From Symbiodinium natans (lineage: Eukaryota; Sar; Dinophyceae; Suessiales; Symbiodiniaceae), in the NCBI GenBank assembly GCA_905221605.1, contig CAJNDS010002169.1, positions 219,049 to 283,048 of the forward strand: a DNA stretch of 64,000 bases, in the 5' to 3' direction. The notes below the pieces were generated by a model. That model did not search any database. It had not been told where the DNA came from and worked only from the letters and a program-made list of their open reading frames with translations. Positions 20,025 through 30,418 of this stretch are shown one piece after another (the stretch's first letter is position 1; each line of letters opens with the position of its first letter). The position numbers were made by a program, and so were the translations under genes.

Positions 20025-20108
20025 ACTAAGATCCGCGTCGACCTCTTGCGAGTGACGCCCATAGCCCCGGAGCAAGAAGACCATGTCAACCTTAAAGTCC
20101 TGAGTTAG
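20025..20108 (+). CDS. Exon, probably terminal, of unknown gene (18.5-20.1 kb)
   Basis: CTGCCAG acceptor; reads TKIRVDLLRVTPIAPEQED then HVNLKVLS and TAG. The amphipathic, charged reading is strongly coding-like. The TAG lies at the start of a TTAGGG stretch, so the exon could instead splice at GAG|TTAGGG. Confidence 0.6.
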   Translation, partial: TKIRVDLLRVTPIAPEQEDHVNLKVLS

Positions 20109-20311
20109 GGTTTAAGGTCTAGGGTTTAGGCCTTAGGGTTTAGGGTTTGGGGTTTGTGGTTTAGGGTTTAGGGGTTAGGGTGTATCCCAAATATTCTAGC
20201 ACCCCCCCCCCAAACCAAAAAAATGCAAAAAAGAAAAAAAACGTACGGCTCTAAAATGGTCGGAAAGCCCTACTTCCTACTCCCAAAAACGCCAAGCCCT
20301 AAACCCTAAAC

Positions 20312-22640
20312 AATGCTCCGCAGCTGTGTGGCATGACCTGAAGGGGTCTTCCAAAGAAAGCAGATTGGTCGAGGAGGGCTTTCCTGCTTGATACGAGATA
20401 CGGTCACAATGATGAACTGAGCCATAGTATACCACCGGAAGGAAACAGGGTTTAGGGTCTAGGGTTTAGGGTTTAGGGTTTACGCCCAGCAAACTTCCAT
20501 GATGCTTTGCTATAGGGTCTAGCGTCTAGGGTTTAGGGTTTTGACCGTGGCTCGTATTGGACTTGATCAACCAGGACAGCGCGAAAAAAAAGCAAAGGCT
20601 TCAACAGCGCGATGCTGTCAAAGACAAACCTCCAAGTTTGCGTGGAGGGGGAGCTTCTGTTACAGAAGCCCTGTGAAAGGATAAGGTCATTGACGTCCAA
20701 ACTGCCATAGCAACAGGATGCCGCTTACGGTTTACGTTGTAGGGTGCAATGCTTCAGCACCTCTATGTACGCATGAAAGGCCCAGGCATAGGTTTGCTTG
20801 TGTGCTTGGGTTTTTGAGTTAAGCGTTTAGGTTTGGTCTGCGCCTCGACACAGATCAGGCAGATGGCAAGTAACCACTTGCCAGAGACTCCAGTTGCACA
20901 TGCCCTCTGTTTCGGGTTTAGCCAGAGGGCCATGCCAGCAAGAAACCTACACCCTACACTCTAAACACCTAAACCCTAAACACCTAAACCCTCAACACCG
21001 GCACCCTAAACACCCTAGTTAGGGGGCCCGAATCACAGGGGATGCAATCGGAATCTTTGACGCTCTGGATCCTCGTATCTCCATCCAAACACTGCGAAGC
21101 AAATCATCCGCGGAGGGCTGTACTTAAGCTGCTGCCGGCAAGCTTTGCAGTCCAAGATTCATACTTGCTAGACTAGATAGCTTTGAAGACTTTGCTTTGT
21201 CTTTGTGGGGTCACATGCATGTTTAAGGGCACTTAAACTCAAGAACGGATATAAATTCAAATCTTTAGTGCTATCCAAACCGTGAACTAGACATGTTCCC
21301 TTACCTTCCCTTACCTTCCCTTACCTTTACTTACCTTCCCTTACCTTCTTTGAAGTGTTCCGAAGTATGGGGGCCTGGGGTTATAGAGGGTATATGAGGA
21401 CTCTCGCCTCACAACGCTCCGCGGCCGTGTGGCGTGACCCCGAAGAGGTTTTCCAAAGATCGTAGATTGTTCAATGCCGGGCCTGCCTGTCTGAGGCTTG
21501 AGTATGAAGCACGGTCAAAATGATGGCTCGCTGCGCAAAGTTTCGGGTTAAGGGTTTAGGGTTAGGGTTTAGAGTTTAGGGTTTAGGGTTTAGGGTTTAG
21601 GGCGCGCTGTTGCGATAGGAGACCCCAAGTCATGTCCCCACTGTTGTCCCCTGGCCATAAGATAACCTGCCCAAAATCGTCATCCGTACTAAGTTGATGG
21701 AGTTAAACCCTAAACCCTGAACCCTGAACCCTAAACCCTAAACCCTTCCATTGCCCTAGATTGTGCATGAGATTGCTTTCAGAAGGGTCCTGCGCCCAGG
21801 AAGCCGCGAAAGGGGTCGAACCAAATCCTAAACCCTAAACCCTAAAGCCCGGAAGAACTCGAAGCCTTCCATGACGCCGCGATTTTGACTGTGGCTCATA
21901 TAGTGGAGTTGATCAACTATGGCAGGCCCCAGTTCACGAGTTCAGGAGTTTACGGTTAGGGACTTAGGGTTTCAAAGGGTTTAGGGTTTAGGGTTAGGTT
22001 TTAGGGTTTAGGGATGCTTCGGATACCTTGAACCTAAGCCCCAAACCCTTCTTCTATCCTCGAAACAATCAGAACCCCGAGCCGTCAAAGCCCCTTGCCG
22101 CTGCCCCTCTGTACCACGGTTTAGGGTTGAGGGTTTTGGGTTTAGGGTTTCGGTTTAGAAAGTTGAAAGGGTTTTTCAGGTTGAGGGTTTAGGGATTAGG
22201 AGAAACCCTACACCCTAAGATAAGCCCTTCAATGAACGTTTTAATTAGCTTTCCCTCAGTCCTCAACCCTCAGAGTTTAGGATTTGCGGTTCAGGGTTTA
22301 GGCAGATGGCTACGCCCATGGACAGAGCCAGTTGATCAGTTCATCTAAGTAGCAACTTGCCAGGGACTCCTGTCGCACTCCCCCCCTGGCCACGAGGTAG
22401 GTATCTCCTAGACGTGTCCAAGGCTTGAGGCCCTGAATCTCTGAGGTCTAAAGCCTAGAGGTTTACGGTTTATGAATCCCCATGTTGCGCTTTTTGAGGT
22501 AGAGTAGTTCTATTCTTTGGGTGGTTCCTGAGCAAAGAGTAGATTAGCCGAGGAGGGGGGGGGGGGGGGGGGTGCAATCGGAATCGTTGACTCTCTGGAA
22601 CCGCGTATCTCCGAGAACCGTTCGAAGCAAAAAAGCCTCC
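20312..22640. repeat. Diverged tandem duplication, two units
   Basis: Four landmark segments recur in the same order. (a) CTCCGC[A/G]GC.GTGTGGC.TGACC at 20312 and 21413. (b) TTTTGAC.GTGGCTC.TAT at 20533 and 21881. (c) CAGATGGC..ACTTGCCAG.GACTCC at 20846 and 22299. (d) TGCAATCGGAATC.TTGAC.CTCTGGA at 21042 and 22574. Unit 2 is longer because TTTAGGG/CCCTAAA blocks differ between copies. Whether it was once coding is unclear. Confidence 0.7.
21293..21350. repeat. 10-bp tandem repeat CTTCCCTTAC
   Basis: About five and a half units of CTTCCCTTAC with one variant, next to a family F fragment (GTTCCGAAGTATGGG at 21357). Confidence 0.85.
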
Positions 22641-22653
22641 TCATGCCAGGTGC

Positions 22654-22910
22654 TATAGGGTTCAGGGTTTAGGGTTTAGGGTTTAGGGTTTAGGGTTTAG
22701 GGTTTAGGGTTTAGGGTTTAGGGTGCCTTGACTTGGTAGCCCAGCGGTCTTCTTTGCCATTCTTGTGGTTCAAGGTTCCCTTATGAAGCAGCCAACCCCA
22801 AGAGGGTTTAGGGTTTAGGGTTTAGGGTTTAGGGTTTAGGGTTTAGGGTTTAGGGTTTAGTGTTTAGTGTTTAGGGTTTAGGGTTTAGGGTTTAGGGTTT
22901 AGGGTTTAGG
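22654..22910. repeat. TTTAGGG arrays with family B fragment between
   Basis: Arrays at 22654-22722 and 22804-22910. Between them, 22731-22800 reads ACTTGGTAGCCCAGCGG..TTCAAGGTTCCCTTATGAAG, the left part of a family B element broken by the array. Confidence 0.8.
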
Positions 22911-22945
22911 AAGCCTTTAATCAGCGGTATCCTATCTCATTGGGC

Positions 22946-23225
22946 TTCACTATAAGCGGATTTATATGGGACCTCCCTATCCCATGTTTTTGCTTGTGTG
23001 CTTTTGTCTAAGGTTGCATGGGCCCCGAGTATTGTTCCTTATCCTTGTTTACAGAGCTTTAAAGGGGTCCGAAGTACGGGCCCTTACTATGCACAGTGTA
23101 TATAAGGGTTATATAACAGGGGACCCAAATGAACGGCCCATAGTGTGGATCCCTTACTTTGGGGGGGGGGGGGGGGGGGGGGGGGATTATTGGCAAGTGA
23201 TTAAGACTTGTACAGGTGTATAGGG
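22946..23225. mobile_element. Family F element
   Basis: Contains GGGGTCCGAAGTACGGGCCC, a TATATAAGGG stretch and ACCCAAATGAACGGCCC. Similar words occur together at 8310-8447, 48720, 59975-60105 and 61696. A poly-G of about 25 lies at 23161. The ORF through it is not supported. Confidence 0.5.
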
Positions 23226-23879
23226 CCAACCTAACCAAATTCCCTGAACCCCTGAAGCCGCAAACCTCAAGCTGCAGGACCAGGTTTAGGCTTAGGGTTT
23301 AGGGTTTAGGGTTTAGGGTCTGGGGTTTGGGGTTTCAACCCCAAACCCTAAACCCGCTTGGTCTCTGCAAAGCCAGAAAAGCTTAACTTCTAGGGTTTAG
23401 AGGTTCAGAGGCTGAGGTTTAGGGTTGAGGGTTTAGGGTTCAGGGTTCAGGATTTAGGGTTTAGGGTTTATGGTTTAGGGTTGGCGCAGGGCTTCTGGTG
23501 CAGGGTTGAGGGTGTTGAAGGCTCGAAAGGTCTCACCATGTGAGAAATAGCATCTCATGGGAATCGAGAAGCTAGAGCTACGCCCCTAAGCCCTAAACCC
23601 CAAACCCTAAACCCTAAACTTATCCCCTAGCCCTCAACCCTCAGCCCTGAGCCCTGAACCCATACCCTAAGTGGACCCCGTCAAGGCTGGTGGACCTAAC
23701 CCTAAACCCTAAACCCTAAACCCTGCACACAGACCCTGCACCCAGTACCTGCCCTCTTCCTTTCCCAAACGGTGAAACTGCACTCTTGACCGTTCTGCAG
23801 CTTAGGGTTTCGGATTTAGGGTTTAGAATGTAGGTTTGACGGCTTAGGGTTGGGCGTTTAATTAGCGTGCACTGCGGCG

Positions 23880-23935
23880 ATGGCCGAATCCGAAGCAGCT
23901 GCTTCTGTTGCGAATGGCACCTTGACAACTTGCAT
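23880..23935 (+). CDS. First exon with start codon, unknown gene (23.9-25.1 kb)
   Basis: GCGATGG start context; reads MAESEAAASVANGTLTTCM then VPTYPKA. The Ala/Ser/Glu-rich N-terminus after an in-context ATG, with TTTAGGG on both sides, fits a first coding exon. The 3' border is not exact, since the frame stays open to a TGA at 23973. Confidence 0.5.
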
Positions 23936-24086
23936 GGTGCCAACATACCCGAAAGCCCCAGCCCGCCCTCCCTGAACCAGAGGGGTTCAGGGTTTAGGGT
24001 TTAGGGTTTAGGGTTTAGGGTTATTCGGTAGCATTTTCTGCCAAGGGAAGCACGGAAACTGGTTTAGGGTCTAGGGCTTAGGGAAG

Positions 24087-24159
24087 CCTGGGAAACGACC
24101 CTTCAGTGGCTAAAGGATGGAAATATTCTGTTCTCCAGGGCTCTCTACCTGATCTTGCG
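24087..24159 (+). CDS. Exon, unknown gene (23.9-25.1 kb)
   Basis: GGGAAG acceptor; reads WETTLQWLKDGNILFSRALY then LIL, and ends in a consensus CG|GTGAGT donor. Phase 2 matches the next exon at 24869, giving LILRKVRTFSG across the junction. Confidence 0.6.
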
Positions 24160-24495
24160 GTGAGTGCCCAAAGCCGGCTGTCGTTTTAGGAGGGTTAAGG
24201 CCCAGGGTTTAGGGCTTTAGGGTTTATGGGTGTTCGGGGTGAAGGCTTTAGAGTTCAGGGCGGCTCAAAAGGGCTTAGGGTCTGGCATGTAAACCCTCAA
24301 TCCTAATCCCGGCAACCATCGGATCTTAAACTCCCTCCCCACCCCCTCTTCGCCCCCCTCCCAAGAAGTGACATTGTATTTAGTTAGAGGCAAAAAGCAA
24401 GCCCGGAAAAGGCCTTATTTAAGGTGCATCTTGGGTCGCAACAATACCCTGAATAAACCCTAAACCCTAAACCGTAAACCCTAAACCCTAAACCA

Positions 24496-24596
24496 CGAGA
24501 TGGGTTCAATGCTTCCTCTATCTTCGCCATCTTCAGGTCGTTCGGCCAGATGTAGGCGACAGCGCCGCCACAAGGTCGGACTGGCCCTTCAAGTTT
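24496..24596. other. Exon-like island, strand unresolved
   Basis: Both strands carry protein-like frames: + GSMLPLSSPSSGR, and - GGAVAYIWPNDLKMAKIEE. The exons on either side (24159 and 24869) already join in phase without it, so it may be intronic or belong to an opposite-strand gene. Confidence 0.3.
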
Positions 24597-24795
24597 AGCC
24601 CTAAGCCCTAAGCCCTAAGCCCTAAACCCTAAACCCTAAACCAGAAACCAGAAACCCTAAACCCTAAACCCTAAACCCTAAACCCTAAACCCTAAACCCT
24701 AAACCCTAAACCCTAAACCCTAAACCCTAAACCCTAAACCCTAAACCCTAAACCCTAAACCCTAAACCCTAAACCCTAAACCCTAAACCCTAAAG
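24597..24795. repeat. CCCTAAA array, long
   Basis: About 26 units, CCCTAAG at the left and then perfect CCCTAAA. Confidence 0.95.
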
Positions 24796-24868
24796 CTAAG
24801 CCACCCTGAAAGTGTCCAAGGCCAAAGACTCCAACTGCGCCTCAGTCGTCCTTTCCCCCTGCCCGCAG

Positions 24869-24914
24869 AAAAGTAAGGACTTTCAGTGGCAAGAACCTTA
24901 TGACCTCCAGCGAG
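24869..24914 (+). CDS. Exon, unknown gene (23.9-25.1 kb)
   Basis: TGCCCGCAG acceptor; in the phase set by 24159 it reads KVRTFSGKNLMTSSE to a GAG|GTTGGG donor. CCCTAAA lies upstream and TTTAGGG downstream. Confidence 0.6.
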
Positions 24915-25049
24915 GTTGGGTTTGGGGTTTAGGGTTTAGGGTTTGGGGGTTTGGGGGTTTAGGATTTAGGGTCTAGGGTTTAGGGTTTAGGGTTCTTTTT
25001 CTATTGAGGGGGGAAGGTCCGCAAGCCCTAAACCGCCATGCTTTGCCAG

Positions 25050-25082
25050 GGCACTTCGGTGCAGTGCCAGGCGAGACGGAAG
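25050..25082 (+). CDS. Small candidate exon, unknown gene (23.9-25.1 kb)
   Basis: TTTGCCAG acceptor; 33 bases read GTSVQCQARRK in phase 0, matching the preceding donor. Short, so weak. Confidence 0.35.
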
Positions 25083-25094
25083 GGAGGGAGGGTG

Positions 25095-25240
25095 CGTTAA
25101 AGCCCTAAACCCTAAACCCTATTAAACCCTACTACTGAACCCTACTAAACCCTACTAAGCCCTAAACCCTACTAAGCCCTAAACCCTACTAAGCCCTAAA
25201 CCCTAAACTGCCTTAAGCCCTAAACCCTAAACCCTAAAGT
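25095..25240. repeat. CCCTACTAAG variant array
   Basis: CCCTAAACCCTACTAAG alternates several times, a 17-base higher-order unit derived from CCCTAAA with an inserted CTACTAAG. Confidence 0.8.
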
Positions 25241-25439
25241 GTTCCGAAGCATAGGGCCCTTCGGGAGTTTTAGGGTTTATAGGGTACAGAAGGTGTATGG
25301 AGGGGGTCCGCTTTAAAGGGGAGGAGGGCCCCGTAGATGCTGTTAGGGTACATGACGTGCATTGCGACGTCGGGAATTTGTGACAGTTGGCAGTTGACGG
25401 TTGAGGGCTGGGGTTTTGGGTTCAGGGGCTTCGGGTTGA

Positions 25440-25760
25440 GCACTAAACCCTAAAACCTAATCCTAAACCCTATCCCTAAACCCTAAACCCTAAACCCTAA
25501 ACCCTAAACCCTAAACCCTAAACCCTAAACCTCTGCACTCGAAGGTGCTGCCTGGTCTCCGGCGGCCTCACCGTCTTGCTTGCCGGCCTCGGCTGGGCCG
25601 AGCCTGTGCGCGCGCTCAAGGGAGGGTTTGGGGTTTAGGGTTTAGGGTTTAGGGTTTAGGGTTTAGGGTTTAGGGTTTAGGGTTTAGGGTTTAGGGTTTA
25701 GGGTTTAGGGTTTAGGGTTTAGGGTTTAGGGTTTAGGGTTTAGGGTTTAGGGTTTAGGGT
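25440..25760 (+). other. CCCTAAA array, GC-rich exon-like island, TTTAGGG array
   Basis: CCCTAAA at 25440-25530, an island at 25531-25622, and TTTAGGG at 25627-25760 (about 18 perfect units). The island has several open frames; CCLVSGGLTVLLAGLGWAEP would be a hydrophobic helix. The frame cannot be fixed. Confidence 0.45.
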
Positions 25761-25911
25761 GAACTGCTGAGGCTGCAGCTTAGGGTTTTTTTGGTGTAAG
25801 GTGTTGGGGGTGTCCGTGTGCCCTCAGCTACTCTCGGGTCGGCGTGAAGATGCTTGTTGATTGTCGCATGCCTGAACTTCCTCATATGGGGCGGGGGGGT
25901 GGGGGGGGGGG

Positions 25912-26068
25912 GGCTTGATCTAAAGGTCCTTCTGGAAGACGAGTTGGATTTTCAAGGAGATATAGGCAGATGCTCCTTACACCACCTACCGAAGCGCCTG
26001 GTTGCAACGTCCAAGCAGCAGAAGGCGATTCCGCAAAAGCGGAAGCTCCCTCGGCATCTGGAGTGCCA
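25912..26068 (+). CDS. Candidate exon, unknown
   Basis: After a poly-G, one frame reads LDLKVLLEDELDFQGD, IGRCSLHHLPKRLVAT and KQQKAIPQKRKLPRHLECQ up to a CCCTAAA array. Charged and mixed composition supports coding. The poly-G makes the 5' border uncertain. Confidence 0.4.
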
Positions 26069-26225
26069 ACCCTAAACCCTAAACCCTAAACCCTAAACCC
26101 TAAACCCTAAACCCTAAACCCTAATCCGGGTCTACAGCTCGGAAAGACGCCGCCAAAGATGGAGCCGACGGAGGCCAGATGGCCTGGCGGCTTATGTGAG
26201 GGGCCGAAACCCTAAACCCTAAACC

Positions 26226-26410
26226 CTACTGTGCTTTTAAGGCTACCAAGTGCTTCAGAACCCCCAAGAAATATAGAATGTTCTTCCATGTAAGGAAGGG
26301 TAATATAGGGATTATTCTTTTGTCTTTTTTTTTTTTTTTTGGGGGGGGGGGGGTTCTTAAGCAAATAGTAGAAGGGGTTTCAGGTTCCTTGGCGCTGCAT
26401 GGTGTTTCCA
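26226..26410. mobile_element. Probable TIR-type element with T/G homopolymer loop
   Basis: The T16-G13 junction at 26325-26353 is embedded in AT-rich sequence, with CTACCAAGTGC at its left and CCTTGGCGC at its right. Its structure matches other homopolymer-loop elements here, but no second copy was matched. Confidence 0.35.
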
Positions 26411-26483
26411 TGGTGGTTCGTTGTGTGAAGTTGGAACACTGTACACCAATAAGCTGGATGCTGCGCCATCATTCCTTCTTTTC

Positions 26484-26570
26484 GGGTTTAGGGTTTAGGG
26501 TTTAGGGTTTAGGGTTTAGGGTTTAGGGTTTAGGGTTTAGGGTTTAGGGTTTAGGGTTTAGGGTTTAGGG
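26484..26570. repeat. TTTAGGG array
   Basis: Twelve perfect units immediately upstream of the exon at 26577, an exception to the usual CCCTAAA on that side. Confidence 0.95.
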
Positions 26571-26576
26571 ATAGGT

Positions 26577-26652
26577 GCCTTCCAAGCCCCCCAACAAGCA
26601 CCAAGGGGCCCTTGTTTCCTGGCGCAAACTTCTTCCCCAAGCCCCAAAGCGC
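26577..26652 (+). CDS. Candidate exon, unknown (26.6-27.1 kb)
   Basis: Reads KPPNKHQGALVSWRKLLPQA then PKR before a poly-C. Basic and proline-containing. The downstream segment 26691-26780 also has an open frame (KVALAYEPLKEEVLAPEG). Confidence 0.4.
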
Positions 26653-26764
26653 CCCCCCCCCCCCTCCAAAAGCCACCAAATGAACCCTCAAGGTAGCACT
26701 TGCCTACGAACCCCTGAAGGAAGAGGTCCTGGCCCCTGAAGGCCTACACGCTTCGCCCCTAGAG

Positions 26765-27020
26765 TCCCAGACCCCTGAACCCCTTAAACCCTCCTTAACT
26801 ATAACCCTTAAACCCCTTACCCCCTAAACCCCTAGAGCCCTAAACCCGTAAACCCTCAACCCCTAAATAACCCTAAACCAAACCCCTGAACCCTCAATAC
26901 CCCTAAACCCGTAAACCCCTAAACCCCTAAACCCCTAGACCCGAAACCCTAAACCCCAAACCCTAAACCCGAAATGAAACCCCTAAACCCCTAAACCCCC
27001 TGAACCCTCGACACCCTCAA
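26765..27020. repeat. Degenerate CCCCTAAA repeats
   Basis: Mixed CCCCTAAA, CCCGTAAA and CCCTAAA units with high divergence. Confidence 0.8.
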
Positions 27021-27026
27021 ACCTAG

Positions 27027-27076
27027 TCGAGGTCCTTGCCCAGCTGGTGCCCGAAGTGGCATGGCCCGCACCTTAG
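27027..27076 (+). CDS. Candidate terminal exon, unknown (26.6-27.1 kb)
   Basis: ACCTAG acceptor; reads VLAQLVPEVAWPAP and TAG, in the CCCTAAA-exon-TTTAGGG context. Confidence 0.35.
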
Positions 27077-27667
27077 AGCGGCATTTTACTTGGGATTGGG
27101 GTTGAGAGTTTAGGGTCTAGGGTTTAGGGTTTAGGGTTTGGGGTTTGGGGTTTGGGGTTTGGGGTTCAAGGTTCAGAGTTCAGGGTTCAGGGTTCAGGGT
27201 CTAGGGTTCAGAGTTTATGGTTTAGGGTCCCCCGAAAATCCCCTTTAAGGACTGGTAGTGCAAGAAGGAACATCTCAAGGCATCCCTTCTGCCCCTTTCT
27301 TAAGGCGTCGGTTCCTCTGTAAGCCCCTTTCAAACCCAGGCGGGCAGCCTTCGTATTCCCAGGTTCCTCTTGGGTCACCCTAAACCCTAAAGCCTAAACC
27401 CTAAACCCTAAACCCTAAACCCTAAACCCTAAGCCCTTTTATTCCTAGGCTACTCTTGGGTGCAGGCTTCTAAGGGGGTTCTAGGACGACCTTAGGGTTT
27501 TGTGTTTAGGGGTTTCGTTTTCAAGCCCCTGTGTGCGTGTTGAGATGCTTGGGTTCTAGCATGTTGGGTTTCGCTTGAAGAAGCCCTTTTATGGAGCAAA
27601 GTGGAGAGTTTAAGTTGAAGGTTCTTAGTGTATGGGTTTGAGCTTGAGGCTTAGCGTGTATGGGGCA

Positions 27668-27832
27668 TGGGGGGAGGGAGAGACTGGTGGAGCACTCGCA
27701 GGAGAGCAGCGTACCAAACTGACACGCCACCCATGCAAGACTCCACCATGTAGACGATGAGATCTCCCAAAGAGTCGATCCTAGAAAGATCTGGATGGCA
27801 TCGACTTCCGACAAGGGGTCCACGTAGCTGAC
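27668..27832. other. Exon-like segment, strand ambiguous
   Basis: The minus strand holds about 50 open codons (RIDSLGDLIVYMVESC, GVSVWYAALLRVLHQSL) after a GGTCAG acceptor. The plus strand holds HVDDEISQRVDPRKIWMAS ending in TAG. Neighbouring genes are on +, but the minus reading is longer. Confidence 0.35.
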
Positions 27833-27833
27833 C

Positions 27834-27963
27834 CTAAACCCTAAACCCTAAACCCTAAACCCTAAACCCTAAACCCTAAACCCTAAACCCTAAACCCTAA
27901 ACCCTAAACCCTAAACCCTAAACCCTAAACCCTAAACCCTAAACCCTAAACCCTAAACCCTAA
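27834..27963. repeat. CCCTAAA array, pure
   Basis: About 18 perfect units. Confidence 0.95.
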
Positions 27964-29690
27964 GCAGGTTGAACAGCAAGGAGGCGATGCCGAGGGCCCC
28001 CGTAGAACCAGCCCCAAGCCCCAGCAAACACTATCCCTGCCTAAGCCCGTAAACCTTGAACCCGTAAACACGAGAACATGTTTAGGGTTGAGGGTTTAGG
28101 ATCTGGGGATCACGGGTTCTAGGAATCAGAGTGGGGGGGCGTTTAGATTCCCTTAGAAGCCTCTTTAAACCACAAAGGACACTCATTGGTTTTATCGCAC
28201 CCCCGCCGAATCCCTCAACCCTGACTGGGTTGAGTTTCTAAAAAGCTCCTTTTGTCCCCAGCCCTCTGCAACCCTTCTATGGCCCAACGAAGGTCAGTCT
28301 TGTATGCATCCACCCCAGAAATACAAGACCCCAAAGCACCAAAGCCCTATAACCCCTAAGCCCTAAACCCTCATCCCCTATACTCCAAATCCCAAGCCTA
28401 AACCCTAAGCCCTAAACCCTAAACCCTAAACCCTAAGCCCTATAACCCTAAACCCCAAATCCCAAGCAGGTTCCTGTGCGTGCCTTCGCTTCTTCTGCTC
28501 CTCTTGGGCCTTGCTGGCCTGTGTGCGCAGGGGCCCCGATGCAGTCAGGTGAGAGTTTAGGTTTTAGGGTTTTGGGTTTTTGGTTTTGGGTTTAGGGCTT
28601 AGGGTTTAAAAGCAAATTTTGGGTTTAGGGTTTTGGGTTTAGGGTTTAGGGTTTAGGGCTTAAGGTTTGGGGGGGGGGGGGGGGGGGGTTTACGGTTTTA
28701 GGGTTTCAGGAACCAGGATTTGGAGAGTTTAGGGTTTGGGGTTTTAGGGCTTTAGGGTTTGAGGGGTGTAGGATTTTAGGGTTTCAAGGTTTTTCGGGCT
28801 AGCAAGCCAGGATTTCAGGGTGTAGGCTTTTGGGTTTAGTTCAGGAAGCTGGGACTTCAGGCTTCTTGGGGTTTCAGGATTTCAGGAATTGGGGTTTGGG
28901 GGTTTAGGGTTTCAGGATTTCAGGAAACGAGGATGTCAGGGTTTAGGGTTTAGGGTTTAGGGTTTAGGGTTTAGGGTTTAGGGTTTAGGGTTTAGTAATT
29001 TAGGGTTTAGGGAGCTGGCGCTAAACCCTAAAAACTCCAAGGCCCACAAGCTGTCGGGCTAAGGGATTACGTTCAGAGCAGGTCCGAGGCACCCCTTATG
29101 CAGTCCAAAGGTTAGGGTTTCGGGTTCACAGTTGAGGTTTAGGGTTCAGGGTTTAGGGCCGAGGGTTTAGGGTTTAGGGTTTGGGGTTTGGGGTTTAGGG
29201 TCTGGGGCTTAAAACAATAGGGTTCAGGGTTTCGGGTTTATATAGGGGTACCTGTATGTTTTGGGAAACCACCCCGTGTAGAAGCCCTCAACCGTCAACC
29301 ACGACTGCACAGGACTCGTCAAGGTCCCTCGAAGCTGCTCCAGGCCAGACCCGGTGTTTAGGGCTTAGGGTTTAGGGTTTAGGGGCCTTGAGGGGGACCC
29401 AAGTGATCCAGGTGGTTCAGGTGACCGAGTGAATGAGGTGAATGAGGTGTCCCCAATACCAGTGCCCCCATGTGCGCCAAGTGTCCCGAGTGTACCCAAA
29501 AGTCTGGATTCCGCAGAGCCCCTCAATACCCCGCACAAGCCCTACCCTAAACCCAAGACGCTAAGCCTTAAGCCCCCTGAGCCCTAACCCAAAAACCATA
29601 ACCCTTAGCCCACAACCTGCATCCGAATTGCTAAACCCTGAGGCCCTGAGCCCTCAGAACCCTCAGAACCATTGCGAGCGCCCAGGGGGT
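27964..29690. other. Array-rich stretch without confident gene
   Basis: Degenerate CCCTAAA at 28320-28460 and a GC-rich island at 28465-28550 with one hydrophobic frame (VPSLLLLLLGLAGLCAQG) resembling a signal peptide without a start. TTTAGGG variants fill 28555-28740, with poly-G at 28671-28688, and a purer array lies at 28936-28995. 29410-29550 holds a weak Pro-rich frame. Confidence 0.5.
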
Positions 29691-29697
29691 CCGCTAA

Positions 29698-29920
29698 TTG
29701 ATGTTGCCCCACTTGCCCCACTTGCCCCACTTGCCTTTCCAGAAGAGCTAATTGATGTTGCCCCACTTGCCCCACTTGGTGGCCCGGAAAAGCTAATTGA
29801 TGTTGCCCCACTTGCCCCACTTGCCCCACTTGCCCCACTTGCCCAGGAGTAATCCCTGCTGCCTGGGTAACTGGGGCAAGTGGGGCAAGTGGGGCAAGTG
29901 GGGCAAGTGGGGCAAGCGCC
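29698..29920. repeat. TTGCCCCAC minisatellite with inverted arms
   Basis: Tandem TTGCCCCAC 9-mers in three blocks (29704-29734, 29757-29776, 29803-29850) are separated by GCTAATTGATG spacers. They are followed at 29871-29915 by the inverse GGGGCAAGT block. The arms could form a large hairpin. ORFs across it are artefacts. Confidence 0.9.
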
Positions 29921-29940
29921 CCCCCCCCCCCTCGCCTCGC

Positions 29941-30318
29941 CGCGCCACAAGTCTGCCTCAAATCAGGCTGCGTTTGAGGCAGACTTATGGTTGTAGGGCA
30001 GGCCCTAGCCAAGTAGAACCTTGAGTGCTGTTGGACCCTAAAATGACCCTAAAATGACCAACCTAGCCACACGTCTGCCTCAAATCGGGCTGCATTCAAG
30101 GCAGACCTGTGGCTGGGGCTGGTTGGGGGCAGACCCTAGCCAAGTAGAACCTCGAGTGCTATTGGACTCGGACAGACCCTAAAGAAACCAACCAGCCACA
30201 AGTCTGCCTCAAATCTCGCTGCAATTGAGGCAGACTTGTGGCTGGGACTCGTTGAGGGCATACCCTTGCCATGTAAAACCTCAAGTGCTATTGGACTCGG
30301 ACACACCCTAAAATGATC
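29941..30318. repeat. Three tandem ~125-bp hairpin repeats
   Basis: Each unit holds CAAGTCTGCCTCAAATC..TTTGAGGCAGACTT, a 14-bp inverted repeat, then GCCAAGTAGAACCT and TTGGAC...CCCTAAA. Starts are near 29945, 30067 and 30194. The third runs into the N gap. Confidence 0.85.
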
Positions 30319-30418
30319 NNNNNNNNNNNNNNNNNNNNNNNNNNNNNNNNNNNNNNNNNNNNNNNNNNNNNNNNNNNNNNNNNNNNNNNNNNNNNNNNNN
30401 NNNNNNNNNNNNNNNNNN
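30319..30418. other. Assembly gap (100 N)
   Basis: Exactly 100 N flanked by tandem repeats: a scaffold gap of unknown true length. Confidence 0.99.

Noticed and set aside
20025-20108. Treating every TAG at an exon end as a real stop
   Set aside because: Exons often run into TTTAGGG, which supplies TAG in one frame, so stops inside TTAGGG were treated as uncertain.
27521-27823. Minus-strand protein gene
   Set aside because: The listed frame is less protein-like than a second minus frame, and a plus frame is also good. Left as strand-ambiguous.
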